From contig CALRPU020000021.1 of assembly GCA_943370175.1 (NCBI GenBank), positions 1-64,000 of the forward strand: 64,000 nt of DNA, in the 5' to 3' direction. Position numbers and translations under genes: made by a program. Shown here in pieces: positions 1 to 8,478 of the stretch (positions are counted from its first letter, which is position 1; each line of letters starts with the position of its first letter). Origin of the DNA: Ideonella_A intermedia_A. GTDB taxonomy: Bacteria; Pseudomonadota; Gammaproteobacteria; Burkholderiales; Burkholderiaceae_C. The notes below the pieces were generated by a model. It ran no database searches. It saw only the letters and a program-made list of their open reading frames with translations, and was not told the origin of the DNA.

Positions 1-3000
1 GCCGGGCCGTTGTAGTTGGCCACCGGGGTGAACAGCAGCTGGGGGCGGCCGTCGATGGTGGCGAGGGTGACGGTGCCGATGGGGGCGCCGGCGGCGCCGT
101 TGACGACGACGCCGGGGCCGCCCAGGGTGATGGCGGTGTTGTTGACGGCCACGATGGACAGGACGTCGCCGACGTCGACATCGCTGTCGTTGGCGAGCAC
201 GTCGATGGCCACCGGGGTGTCTTCCGGGGTGGTGGCGCGGTCATCCGCGGCGGACGGCGTGTCGCTCAGCGGCGAGACGTTCAGCGTCAGCGTGTTCGGT
301 ACCGGGTCGAACAGGCCGCCGTCGTCTTGCACGGAGAACGTGAAGCTGGCGTACGGCGAGCCGTTCTCATTGGTGGCGGGCACGAAGGTCAGCGCGCCGG
401 CGGCCAGCTGGGCCACCGTGACGACGGTGCCCGCAGCGACGGCGGTGCCGTTCAGCAACAGGCTGCCGGTCGTCGGCAGGCTGTCGATGCGCACGGCGGC
501 CAGGGTGTCGCCCACGTCCGGGTCCGTGAAGCCGAAGTCGTTGGCTTCCACGGTGTAGGGGGTGTCTTCCGGCGTGGTGCGGGTGGTGTCCTGGCCAGCG
601 GGCGCGTCGTTGACGGCGGTGATGTTCAGCGTGACGGTGGCGCTGTCGGTCAGCGCGCCGTCGCTCACGGTGTAGTCGAAGCTGAGTCGGCCGTTGTAGC
701 CAGGGTTGGGCTGGAACGACAGGCTGCCGTCCGGATTCAGCGAAATCACCCCTTCCGTCAAGGTCACCGGCGTGCCGATGGCGATGGGTTGGTTGTTGAT
801 CGACGTGATCGTCAGCGGGTCGCCTTCAGGATCGGCGTCGTTGGCGCGTGGGTCGAAGGTGACCACGGTGCCCTCGGGGCCCGTGGCCACATCAGGGCGG
901 GCCACCGGCGGATCGTTCTGCGCGTCGACGGTGATGTTGATGGTCGACGTGGACGTGCTGGTGCCGTCGGAGATGGTGTAAGGCACCGACAGCTGGCCAT
1001 TCCAGCCCGGGGCCGGGTTGAACAGCAGCTTGCCGTCCGTGGCCAGGGTGATCGTGCCGATGGGTGTGCCGGTGGTGGCGTCGTTGATGGGCAGCGGCGT
1101 GCCCACGGTGACCGGCTGGCCGTTCACGGCCACGATAGTCAGTGCATCGCCCTCGACGTCGAAGTCGTTGGCCAGCGCGTCGATGACGATGGGCGTGTCT
1201 TCCGGGGTGACCACGCGGTCGGCCACGGCCACCGGGCCGTCGTTCGAGCCGGTCACGGTGACGGACAAGGTGCTGGTGGACGTCAGGCCGCCCAGGTCCG
1301 TCACGGTGTAGGAGAACTGGTCAACGCGGGTCTCGCCGTCGTCCAGGGCCTGGGCGGCGGGCGAGGGCGTGTAGGTGTAGCTGCCGTCCGGGCGCAGCAC
1401 CAAGGTGCCCCAGGCGCCGCTGACGGGTTGGCCGACGACACCCGTGGTGTTGCCGAAGGACACGCGGTTCACCACCAGGGTGTCGCCTTCGGGGTCGGTG
1501 TCGCGGCCCGGGCCGTTGATCACGCCGTTCGCGGCGGTGACGTTCAGGCGTCCGTCTTCGCTGACGGTGGCCACGTCCGGGTTCGCGGTGGGGGCGTCGT
1601 TGACACCGCCGACGTTCACCGTGACGGTGGTCGTCGAGGTCGTGCCCGACGGGTCGGTCACGGTGTAGCTGAAGGTGTCCGGGCCGTTGAAGTTCGGTGC
1701 CGGGGTGTAGATCAGCGTGCCAGGAACGGTGCCCGGCGTGACGGTGCCGCCTGACGGGGTCGTGAAGCTGCTGATGGTCAGCGTGTCGCCATCGGGGTCG
1801 GTGTCGTTCGCCAGCACCGGGATCGCGACGGGGCCGCTGTCTTCGGGGATGTTGATGACGTCGGGGTTGGCCGTCGGCGCGTCGTTGACCGGCGTCACCG
1901 CCACGGACACCGTGCCCTTGACCGGGGTCAGGCCGTCGGTGGCGGTGTAGGTGAAGTCGGCCGGGCCGTTGTAGTTGGGCGCCGGGGTGAAGGTCAGCTG
2001 GCCGGTGGGGGTCAGCACCACGCTGCCGATGACCGTGCCGTCGGGGCTGGTCACCGTGACGGCGCTGCCGCCCGCGGTGATGGGCGTGTCGTTGATGGCC
2101 ACGACGCGCAGCACGTCGCCGTCGTCCGGGTCGCTGTCGTTGGCCAGCACGTCGATGGTGACGGGGGTGTCTTCCGGCGTGGTGGCGACGTCGTCGGCCA
2201 CGGACGGCGTGTCGCTCAGCGGCGTCACGTTCAGCGTGAAGGTGTTGGGCGTGGGGTCGAATGCGCCCGCGCTGTCCTGCACCGAGAAGGTGAAGGTGGC
2301 GTAGGGCGAGCCGTTGCCGTTCGGGCCCGGCACGAAGCTCAGTGCACCGCCTTCGAGCTGGGCCACGGTCACGACCGTGCCGGCGGTGACCGGGGTGCCG
2401 TTGAGCAGCAGGCTGCCTTGGCCAGCGGCCGGGACGGTGGTGATGCGAACGCCGGCCAGCGTGTCGCCGCGGTCCACGTCGTTGAATGCGAAGTCGTTGG
2501 ACTCGAAAACGTACGGCAGGTCTTCGGCCGTGGTGCGGGTGGCGTCGGCGCTGTTGGGCGCGTCGTTGACCGGCGTCACCGTGATGAAGACGGTGGACGT
2601 GGCGGTGCCGCCATTGCCGTCGCTGACCGTCACGACAAACTGGTCCGGACCGTTGTAGTTCGGGTTCGGGGTGTAAACGTAGTTGCCGTTCGGGTTGACC
2701 GTCACGGTGCCGTTGGTCGGCGGCGTTGTCGCGGTGAACGTCAGGACATCGCGGTCAATGTCGGTGGCTCGGACCGTGCCCGTGACTGGCGTGTCCTCGT
2801 CGGTGCGGAGCTGGTAGTTGGGCGTGCCGGGGATGTGCGCGGGGTCGGTGTCCGGGACGGGCGCGTCTTCGGCGCCCTGGTTGACCGTGCCGGGCACCGG
2901 GGGGTCATTCACCGGGGTGACGGTGATGACCGCCTCGGCGGGCGGGGAGGTCGTGTTGTTGTTGTCGGTGACGGTGAATTCAATGCGGCCCGGGTCGCCG

Positions 3001-3593
3001 TTGAAGTTGGGCGCGGGCGTGAAGATCAGCTGCGACGCCTGAGCCGGCGTCAGCTCCGTGTTGTCGGCAATCGGTGTGCCGGTGCTGGTCGTCAACACAC
3101 CACCGGTGGGCACGCGCACGACCGTCACCTTCGTGATGGTGCCGTCCGGGTCGTTGCCGGTCAGGCTGATCGGCAGCAGCGAGTCCTCGGGGCCGGTGAA
3201 CCGGGCCGGTGTGGCCGCGGGGGCCAGGTTGAGGTTGTCGCCGGTGGCGCTCGCCGCGATGCGCGACGACTCCACGAACTGGGTGCCGTTGAAATCGCCA
3301 CCGCCGGTGCCCTCCGAGATGCGGCCCACGCGCAGGCCCTCACCCAGGGACGAGCCGGCGCCAGCGCCGGCAGCGGTCGGGTCCAGGTCGTCGAGGTCGC
3401 CCTTGACCACGCGCGGCGCGGTGATGTCCGGGTTCAGCTGAACGATGCCGTCTTGCGAGGTCAGGATCACGTCGCCTTTGACCACGATGTCGCCCACGTT
3501 CAGCGGCCGCATCTTGCCGTCAGCACCGCGAATCATCGCCTTGCCCCACAAGCCCGTGACTTTGCCGGAGGTGGTTTGGATCATGGTGGGCAT
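1..3593 (-). CDS. LapA-like giant adhesin with retention module, C-terminus off the window
   Basis: The reading frame is open from ATG at 3593 to the left edge (about 1197 codons) with no stop. Residues 1-55 look like the N-terminal retention module of LapA-type adhesins, followed by an acidic stretch and a TAAG motif at residues 73-76 in the context DPTAAGA. From about residue 130 there are roughly ten tandem Ig/cadherin-like units of 90-120 residues. Each opens with an EDTP-like turn and an acidic ANDxDxDxGD calcium-type loop, and closes with NYNGP...VTPVND. Such proteins are exported by type I secretion and held in the outer membrane by the N-terminal plug to mediate attachment and biofilm formation. 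The exporter genes lie immediately upstream on the same strand. The C-terminal RTX/secretion signal would lie outside the window. Family role is well supported; the ligand is unknown. Confidence 0.9.
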   Translation of the reverse strand, partial: MPTMIQTTSGKVTGLWGKAMIRGADGKMRPLNVGDIVVKGDVILTSQDGIVQLNPDITAPRVVKGDLDDLDPTAAGAGAGSSLGEGLRVGRISEGTGGGDFNGTQFVESSRIAASATGDNLNLAPAATPARFTGPEDSLLPISLTGNDPDGTITKVTVVRVPTGGVLTTSTGTPIADNTELTPAQASQLIFTPAPNFNGDPGRIEFTVTDNNNTTSPPAEAVITVTPVNDPPVPGTVNQGAEDAPVPDTDPAHIPGTPNYQLRTDEDTPVTGTVRATDIDRDVLTFTATTPPTNGTVTVNPNGNYVYTPNPNYNGPDQFVVTVSDGNGGTATSTVFITVTPVNDAPNSADATRTTAEDLPYVFESNDFAFNDVDRGDTLAGVRITTVPAAGQGSLLLNGTPVTAGTVVTVAQLEGGALSFVPGPNGNGSPYATFTFSVQDSAGAFDPTPNTFTLNVTPLSDTPSVADDVATTPEDTPVTIDVLANDSDPDDGDVLRVVAINDTPITAGGSAVTVTSPDGTVIGSVVLTPTGQLTFTPAPNYNGPADFTYTATDGLTPVKGTVSVAVTPVNDAPTANPDVINIPEDSGPVAIPVLANDTDPDGDTLTISSFTTPSGGTVTPGTVPGTLIYTPAPNFNGPDTFSYTVTDPSGTTSTTTVTVNVGGVNDAPTANPDVATVSEDGRLNVTAANGVINGPGRDTDPEGDTLVVNRVSFGNTTGVVGQPVSGAWGTLVLRPDGSYTYTPSPAAQALDDGETRVDQFSYTVTDLGGLTSTSTLSVTVTGSNDGPVAVADRVVTPEDTPIVIDALANDFDVEGDALTIVAVNGQPVTVGTPLPINDATTGTPIGTITLATDGKLLFNPAPGWNGQLSVPYTISDGTSTSTSTINITVDAQNDPPVARPDVATGPEGTVVTFDPRANDADPEGDPLTITSINNQPIAIGTPVTLTEGVISLNPDGSLSFQPNPGYNGRLSFDYTVSDGALTDSATVTLNITAVNDAPAGQDTTRTTPEDTPYTVEANDFGFTDPDVGDTLAAVRIDSLPTTGSLLLNGTAVAAGTVVTVAQLAAGALTFVPATNENGSPYASFTFSVQDDGGLFDPVPNTLTLNVSPLSDTPSAADDRATTPEDTPVAIDVLANDSDVDVGDVLSIVAVNNTAITLGGPGVVVNGAAGAPIGTVTLATIDGRPQLLFTPVANYNGP
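3366..3377 (-). other. Predicted LapG-type periplasmic cleavage site (TAAG) in the adhesin
   Basis: Codons 73-76 of the adhesin read Thr-Ala-Ala-Gly, flanked by Asp-Pro upstream and a Gly/Ala-rich linker downstream, between the retention module and the first repeat. LapG proteases cut this di-alanine motif to release LapA-type adhesins when LapD no longer binds c-di-GMP. No lapG or lapD homologue is present in the window, so a cognate protease elsewhere is inferred. Confidence 0.7.
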
Positions 3594-3675
3594 GGCGGGA
3601 GCTCCTTGAGGGGTGTGCGTGAAACGCGAATCAACTTTGGGACGTATTGTTTCAGTTCGGCCTGAGGGCAGGTTT

Positions 3676-3746
3676 CCTTATTCGGCCGTTGGGCGCATTT
3701 GATCGTGATTCACATCACGAACGAAGCCTTCAGCACTCGAATAAGG
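3676..3746. promoter_or_regulatory. Nested dyad in the adhesin upstream region, CRP/FNR-like core
   Basis: The 404-bp gap 3594-3997 between the adaptor stop and the adhesin start holds no gene and is visibly more A+T rich than its surroundings. At 3703-3720 there is an exact palindrome, arms TCGTGAT and ATCACGA around TCAC, which contains GTGA-N6-TCAC, the core spacing of CRP-family sites. A 9-bp inverted repeat (CCTTATTCG at 3676-3684, CGAATAAGG at 3738-3746) has almost the same centre. A third small dyad (CCAAGT/ACTTGG) lies at 3860-3877. Control of the adhesin by a Crp/Fnr-type regulator is an inference; no -10/-35 pair was assigned with confidence. Confidence 0.45.
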
Positions 3747-3952
3747 GGGGTGATCTTTGGGGCCTGAAACACCCTCGCCGATCCCTGCCTCCTCAACCTG
3801 CTTCGTCGTTATCGGATGGTGGGAAACCCAACTTGAGGTGCCCAATCCAAAAACCTTGCCCAAGTTTTGCGACTTGGATCACGAAAAGTCGATAAGTGAT
3901 CGAAATAGTAAAAACGTGAAAACCGTTCTTTTCTCGCGATCAGAATGCAGAA

Positions 3953-3980
3953 CGGGGCGGCGCCTTGCGGCGTCGCCCCG
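3953..3980 (-). terminator. Hairpin downstream of the adaptor gene
   Basis: Arms CGGGGCGGCGCC and GGCGTCGCCCCG around TTGC give a 12-bp stem with one mismatched position, starting 17 bp past the adaptor stop. No clear U-run follows on the minus strand, so it may attenuate or protect mRNA rather than fully terminate. Confidence 0.45.
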
Positions 3981-3997
3981 TGCACAGGGGGGTGGGA

Positions 3998-5464
3998 TCA
4001 GCGTTCGCTGAGCGCGTAGGCGCGGGCCTTCAGCACCGGCTTGAGCAGGTAGGACATGACCGTCTTATTGCCGGTCAGGATGTCCACTTCGGCGGTCATG
4101 CCCGGGATGATGGGCATTTTCTCGCTGAAGTTCGGCTTGGCGGTGCGCACGCGCACCAGGTAGAAGGCGTTGCCCCGCTCGTCCGCGATGGTGTCCGGGC
4201 TGATGTTTTCGACTTTGGCGTCCAAGCCGCCGTAGATTGAAAAGTCGTAGGCGGTGAACTTGACCGTGGCCTGTTGCCCGGGGTGGATGAAGGCGATGTC
4301 CTTCGGCAGCACCTTGGCTTCCAGCACCAGCTGGTCGTCCAGCGGCACGATTTCCAGGATGTCCTTGCCGGGGGTGACCACCCCGCCCACGGTGTTGGCC
4401 AGCAGCCGCTGCACGCGGCCGCGCACCGGGCTCTTGACTTGCGACTTGTCGACTTTGTCGAGCAGCGCCACCGCGCCCTCGTTGAGCGCATTCAACTTGC
4501 CCATCACGTCGGCCATGTCGCGGCGCGCCTCGTTGCGGAACGCCAGCTCGGTTTCCTGGATCTTGCGCTGGGCCTCGCCGATGGACGCCTGGACCCGGGC
4601 AATCTGCGCCGTGGCCTGTTCCACGTCGCCGCGGCTGCGCGAGACCTCGCGGTCCAGTCGAAGGATGTCGACGTCCGACACCGCGCCGGTGGCCAGCAGC
4701 GGCTTGGTCTTGTTCAATTCCTGCTGGTTCAGCGCCAAGCTGCGGGCGGCCGAATCGCGCCGCGATCGCATCTCGCTGAGCTCCTGCTGACGCTGCGCCA
4801 ACTGCTGGCGGTTGATCGCCACCATCGTGTTGAGCTCGGACATCTTGGTCTCGTACAGCCGGCGCTCTTCTTCGAGGATGCGCTGCTCTTCGACGTCGTT
4901 CGCGTTGGTCATCGCCGGCGGCTTGAAGGACGTGCCTTCTGCGATGGCGCGCAGGCGCGCCGAGCGGGCCTTGAGCGCAAACCCCTGGGCCGCGCTCTCG
5001 CGCACGCCGGAGGTGGCGCGGGTTTCGTCGATCTTCAGCAGCAGCTGCCCTTCCTCGACCACCTCGCCCTCTCGCACCAGGATCTCCGACACGACACCGC
5101 CATCCAGCGACTGGATGACCTGCAGCTGCTTGGACGGAATCACCTTGCCGTCGCCGCGGGTCACTTCCTCGACGTGGGCGAAGCTGGCCCAGATCACCAG
5201 CAGCACGATGATGCCGATGGCGGCACGCACGATGAGCTGAGCGCGCTGGGTGCGTTCGCGCGACATCACCACCTCGGCTTCCAGCTCGAACTGGCGCAGC
5301 TGGGCCGACATCGCGGCCTTGTCCTCGGGCTTTGAGGCCTTGAACAGGTGGCGCAGCAGCGTGGTCACCATGTTCGGTTGCGGGGTCGGCGGCTGCAGCG
5401 AAGGCGGCAGCTGCGGGATGACCGGTCCGGGGTTGGGGCCCATGGCCTTGCCTTTGTCCATCAT
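3998..5464 (-). CDS. lapC: HlyD-family periplasmic adaptor of type I secretion (LapC-like)
   Basis: This 488-residue membrane-fusion protein links the inner-membrane ABC exporter to an outer-membrane TolC-type channel. Residues 1-75 are a Pro-rich cytoplasmic tail. One transmembrane helix lies at about 78-96 (IGIIVLLVIWASF), then a lipoyl-like half motif (GDGKVIPSKQLQVIQSLDGG, about 105-124), a long alpha-helical hairpin (about 190-340, Gln/Glu/Arg-rich), the second lipoyl half (VKSPVRGRVQRL) and a beta-barrel region with the HlyD signature. The ATG start overlaps the exporter stop as ATGA, so the two genes are translationally coupled. The adhesin is the likely cargo, given the gene order. 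The symbol is by analogy to Pseudomonas lapC. Confidence 0.9.
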   Translation of the reverse strand: MMDKGKAMGPNPGPVIPQLPPSLQPPTPQPNMVTTLLRHLFKASKPEDKAAMSAQLRQFELEAEVVMSRERTQRAQLIVRAAIGIIVLLVIWASFAHVEEVTRGDGKVIPSKQLQVIQSLDGGVVSEILVREGEVVEEGQLLLKIDETRATSGVRESAAQGFALKARSARLRAIAEGTSFKPPAMTNANDVEEQRILEEERRLYETKMSELNTMVAINRQQLAQRQQELSEMRSRRDSAARSLALNQQELNKTKPLLATGAVSDVDILRLDREVSRSRGDVEQATAQIARVQASIGEAQRKIQETELAFRNEARRDMADVMGKLNALNEGAVALLDKVDKSQVKSPVRGRVQRLLANTVGGVVTPGKDILEIVPLDDQLVLEAKVLPKDIAFIHPGQQATVKFTAYDFSIYGGLDAKVENISPDTIADERGNAFYLVRVRTAKPNFSEKMPIIPGMTAEVDILTGNKTVMSYLLKPVLKARAYALSER

Positions 5465-7731
5465 GCTGCCCTCGCGATGCGGCCGCTGGCCAGCGCTTCC
5501 ATGATCCGCTCGCGCGGGCCATCGGCCACCACCTTGCCGCCGTCGATGACGATGACGCGGTTGACCATGGCCAGCATCGAGGTGCGGTGCGTCACCAGCA
5601 CCACCGTCTTGTTCTGCGCGAAGGCGGCCACCTTGTTGGTGATCTGCGCCTCGGTCGAGAAGTCCATCGCGCTCGTGGGTTCGTCCAGCAGCAGCACCGG
5701 CGAGTTGTGCAGCACCGCGCGGGCGATGCCCACGCTCTGGCGCTGGCCACCCGACAGCGATTCACCGCGTTCGCCCACCGGCATGTCGAAGCCTTTCGGG
5801 TGGCGGTTCACGTAGTCGGCCAGGCCGGCCACCTCGGTGGCGGCCACCACCGCCGAGTCGTCGGCGAAGGGCAGCCCGAAGGTGATGTTGTCGCGCAGGT
5901 TGCCATAGAACAAGGTCACGTCCTGCGAGACGCTGGCCACGTTGCGGCGCACGTCCGCCGGGTCCAGCTACCGCAGGTCGATGCCGTCCAGCAGCACCGC
6001 GCCCTCGGTGGGCTTGTACATGCCCATGATCAGGCGCTGAATCGTCGACTTGCCCGACCCGACGCGGCCGATCAGCGCCACGCGCTCGCCGGCGTTGATC
6101 TTGAAGCTCACGCCCTCCAGTGCCGAATCGTCGCGGTTGGGGTAGTTGAACTTGACGTTGCGGAACTCGATGTCGCCCTTGAGCTGTGGGCGCTGGATGA
6201 AGGTCTTGCCCTCTGGCCGCTCGACCTCCTTGGCCATCACCTGGTTCAGCGAGTCCAGCGCCGTGCGCGCGCCCTGGTACTGCATCAGCAGACCGACGAT
6301 CTGGCTGGCCGGGCCCAGGGCCCGCGACGACAGCATGCTGGCCGCGATCAGCGCGCCCATGGTCAGTTCGCGCTGGCTGATCAAGTACACGCCCACCAGG
6401 ATCATCACCACCCACACCAGCTGGGTGACGGTGTTGGTCATGTACATCGCCTTGGACGACATGGCCCGCATCTTCACGTTGGTCAGCGCGAGAAAGCTGT
6501 TGGCGCGTTCCCAGCGGGCCTGGATGACGCCCTCGGCCGACTGGGCCTTGATGGTCTCGATGGCGCCCAGGCTCTCGATGAGCGTGGCGTTGCGCATCGC
6601 CGCGGCTTTGTACGTGGTTTCCGACAGCTCATGCAGCCGGGTCTGCATGACCCAGCCCATGGTCAGGATGATGCCGAAGGCCACCAGCACCGGCAGCGCC
6701 AGCCACGGCGAGATCCACGCCAGCACGATGATGAAGAGCAACGCGAACGGCAGGTCGATCATCGCGGTGACGGTGCTCGAGGCGATGAAGTCGCGCACCT
6801 GCTCGAAGCCGCGCAGGTTGGAGGCGAACGAGCCGATGGACTCGGGCCGGTTCTCCAGCCGCATGCCCAACACCTTCTCCATCAGCGTGGCGGAAATGCG
6901 CACGTCGATGCGGGCGCTGGCCTCGTCGACGAAATGGCTGCGCAGCATCCGCATGAACAGGTCGGCGGCGATCACCAGCAACACGCCCACCGACAGGGCC
7001 CACAAGGTCTCCACCGCGTTGTTCGGCACCACGCGGTCGTACACGTTCATCGAAAACAGCGGTGTGACCAGCGCGAACACGTTGATCAGCAGCGCGGCCC
7101 ACAGCACGTCGCGGTAGACGCCACGTTGCTCCAGCACGGCGCTCCAGAACCAGTGCTGCGCCTTGACTTTGCGCACTTCGGGCGTGCGGGCGTCGAAACG
7201 GAAATGCGGCCGCACGAACAGCGTGACGCCGATGTAGCGCTCGGCCAGGCGCTCGCGCGTCACGGTGACCGAGCCTTGGCCTGTTTCTGGCAGCAGCACG
7301 CGGGCGGTCTTGCCGTCGTCGTCCCAACCGATCAGTACGCAGGCCTGGTTGTTCGACAGGATCAACACCACCGGCAGGGTCGCCGCGTCGATGCTGTTCA
7401 GCGGCAGGCGTTGCAGCTTGGCGCTCATGCCGGCGCGGGCAGCGGCGCGCTCGGCCAGCTCCAGCGTCAGGCGCGCGTCCTTGCCCGTGCCCATCGGCAA
7501 CCCGGCCGACAAGGACGCGCGCGAGGCGGCCGTGCCCTGCAGCCGGCAGACCTCGACGAGGCAGTCGAGCAGCGGGTCGGGGTGAATCAGGTCCTCGCGC
7601 AGCCGGCTGACCGGCGCGTTGGCGGCGCCGGGTGGCACCGGGGGCTTGGCCACTGGTGGCGTGCCTGGCGTGGGGGCATGGCCGGGGGGCGCGGCGGTGG
7701 GTGGGTGGCCTTGCTGGCTGACAGTGGTCAT
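5461..7731 (-). pseudogene. lapB: LapB-like type I secretion ABC exporter, interrupted by an in-frame amber codon
   Basis: One continuous frame of 756 codons is broken by TAG at codon 588. The upstream part has a Pro-rich start, a C39-like domain lacking the catalytic motif (about 55-190), a six-helix transmembrane domain and Walker A GRVGSGKST (555-563). The downstream part resumes in the same frame with the Q-loop region, the signature LSGGQRQ, Walker B VLLLDEP and the H-loop VTHR. The nucleotide-binding domain is therefore cut between Walker A and the signature. The rest of the gene shows no decay and the frame is intact on both sides, so this is a very recent mutation, a sequencing error or a read-through case. 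An isolated 163-codon product from GTG at 5952 could not transport anything. It lies 18 bp downstream of the Nudix gene and overlaps the adaptor start. Confidence 0.85.
5968..5970 (-). other. In-frame amber codon inside the exporter gene
   Basis: On the minus strand the sequence reads GAC CTG CGG TAG CTG GAC CCG. Related exporters usually have Gln or another residue between DLR and LDPADVRRN, and a single C-to-T change of CAG would give this TAG. Codon phase is unchanged before and after. Confidence 0.85.
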
Positions 7732-7749
7732 GGTCAGGGTGGGAAGCGT

Positions 7750-8295
7750 TCAGCTGATATCGGCGAAATGGATGCCGAATTGACCCCGACTGCGGTCAGC
7801 GAAAAAATGTTCAAGCGTGGCCCGCACGGTGCGAAAGGCAAGTTGGTCCCACGGGATCTCGTGTTCGTGGAACAGGCGCGCCTCGATCGTCTCGGGCCCC
7901 GGCGCGAAATCGAGGTCGAGCAGCCGGGCCCGGTAGTACAGGTGGACCTGGCTCACGCGGGTGACGTTGAGCAGGGTGTACAGGCCCTGCATCTCGATGC
8001 GGGCACCGGCTTCTTCGATGGTCTCGCGCAGGGCGCCGTCGGCGGTTGTCTCGCCCAATTCCATGAAGCCGGCGGGCAAGGTCCAGTAGCCGTGCCGCGG
8101 TTCGATGTTGCGCTTGCACAGCAGCACCTGGTCGCCCCAAACGGGCAAGGTCCCCACCACGTTCAGCGGGTTTTCGTAGTGAACGGTGTGGCAGACGGTG
8201 CACACCGCGCGTTCGCGGTTGTCGTCCGGTGGCACCTCATACACAACCTTGTTGCCGCAACTCTTGCAGTGCCGGATCGAACGCATTTCAAGCAT
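7750..8295 (-). CDS. Nudix hydrolase with zinc ribbon
   Basis: About 181 residues from ATG at 8295; the longer open frame to 8421 has an Arg/Pro-rich, unconserved-looking extension, so I chose the internal Met of MLEMRSIRHCKSCG. Residues 8-32 hold paired Cys-x2-Cys motifs (CKSCG and CTVCH), a zinc ribbon like that of NudC-type NADH pyrophosphatases. The Nudix box is complete (GFMELGETTADGALRETIEEAG, fitting Gx5Ex7REUxEExGU). The enzyme hydrolyses a nucleoside diphosphate linked to another moiety; the substrate cannot be read from sequence. It sits just upstream of the exporter gene, probably by chance rather than function. Confidence 0.88.
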   Translation of the reverse strand: MLEMRSIRHCKSCGNKVVYEVPPDDNRERAVCTVCHTVHYENPLNVVGTLPVWGDQVLLCKRNIEPRHGYWTLPAGFMELGETTADGALRETIEEAGARIEMQGLYTLLNVTRVSQVHLYYRARLLDLDFAPGPETIEARLFHEHEIPWDQLAFRTVRATLEHFFADRSRGQFGIHFADIS

Positions 8296-8478
8296 GCGGC
8301 GAGTGTAGCGGCGCCCTGTTGGCGAACCCAAGCCCGAAGGGATCTCCCAGGCGCGGGCGCGGGCGAGCGTGTCTTCGCCACAGCGGGGCAGCGTGGCATC
8401 ATCTTTGACGGCGGCCATCACCCATGGCGCACGCTGAACACCCCCCGCCGCGTCCCTCCATCACCACACCACGACACC

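Noticed and set aside
327..3665. Long plus-strand frames over the adhesin region (such as 327-1754 and 2418-3665)
   Set aside because: They are complements of the Ig-like repeats, rich in Arg/Gly/Val, lack ribosome sites and mirror the repeat periodicity of the real minus-strand gene.
5461..5952. The exporter C-terminal part as an independent 163-residue ATPase subunit
   Set aside because: It starts at a GTG in the middle of a conserved strand, lacks Walker A and is in frame with the upstream part, so it is a fragment of one gene.
5968..5970. Recoding of the amber codon as selenocysteine or pyrrolysine
   Set aside because: Selenocysteine uses TGA, and there is no hint of pyrrolysine genes in a betaproteobacterium; the position is not catalytic.
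5587..8478. A very long plus-strand open frame running into the fumarylacetoacetase-family gene
   Set aside because: It is antisense to the exporter and Nudix genes, its translation is His/Arg/Gln/Gly-rich with no family features, and only the last 235 codons from 8479 are a real gene.
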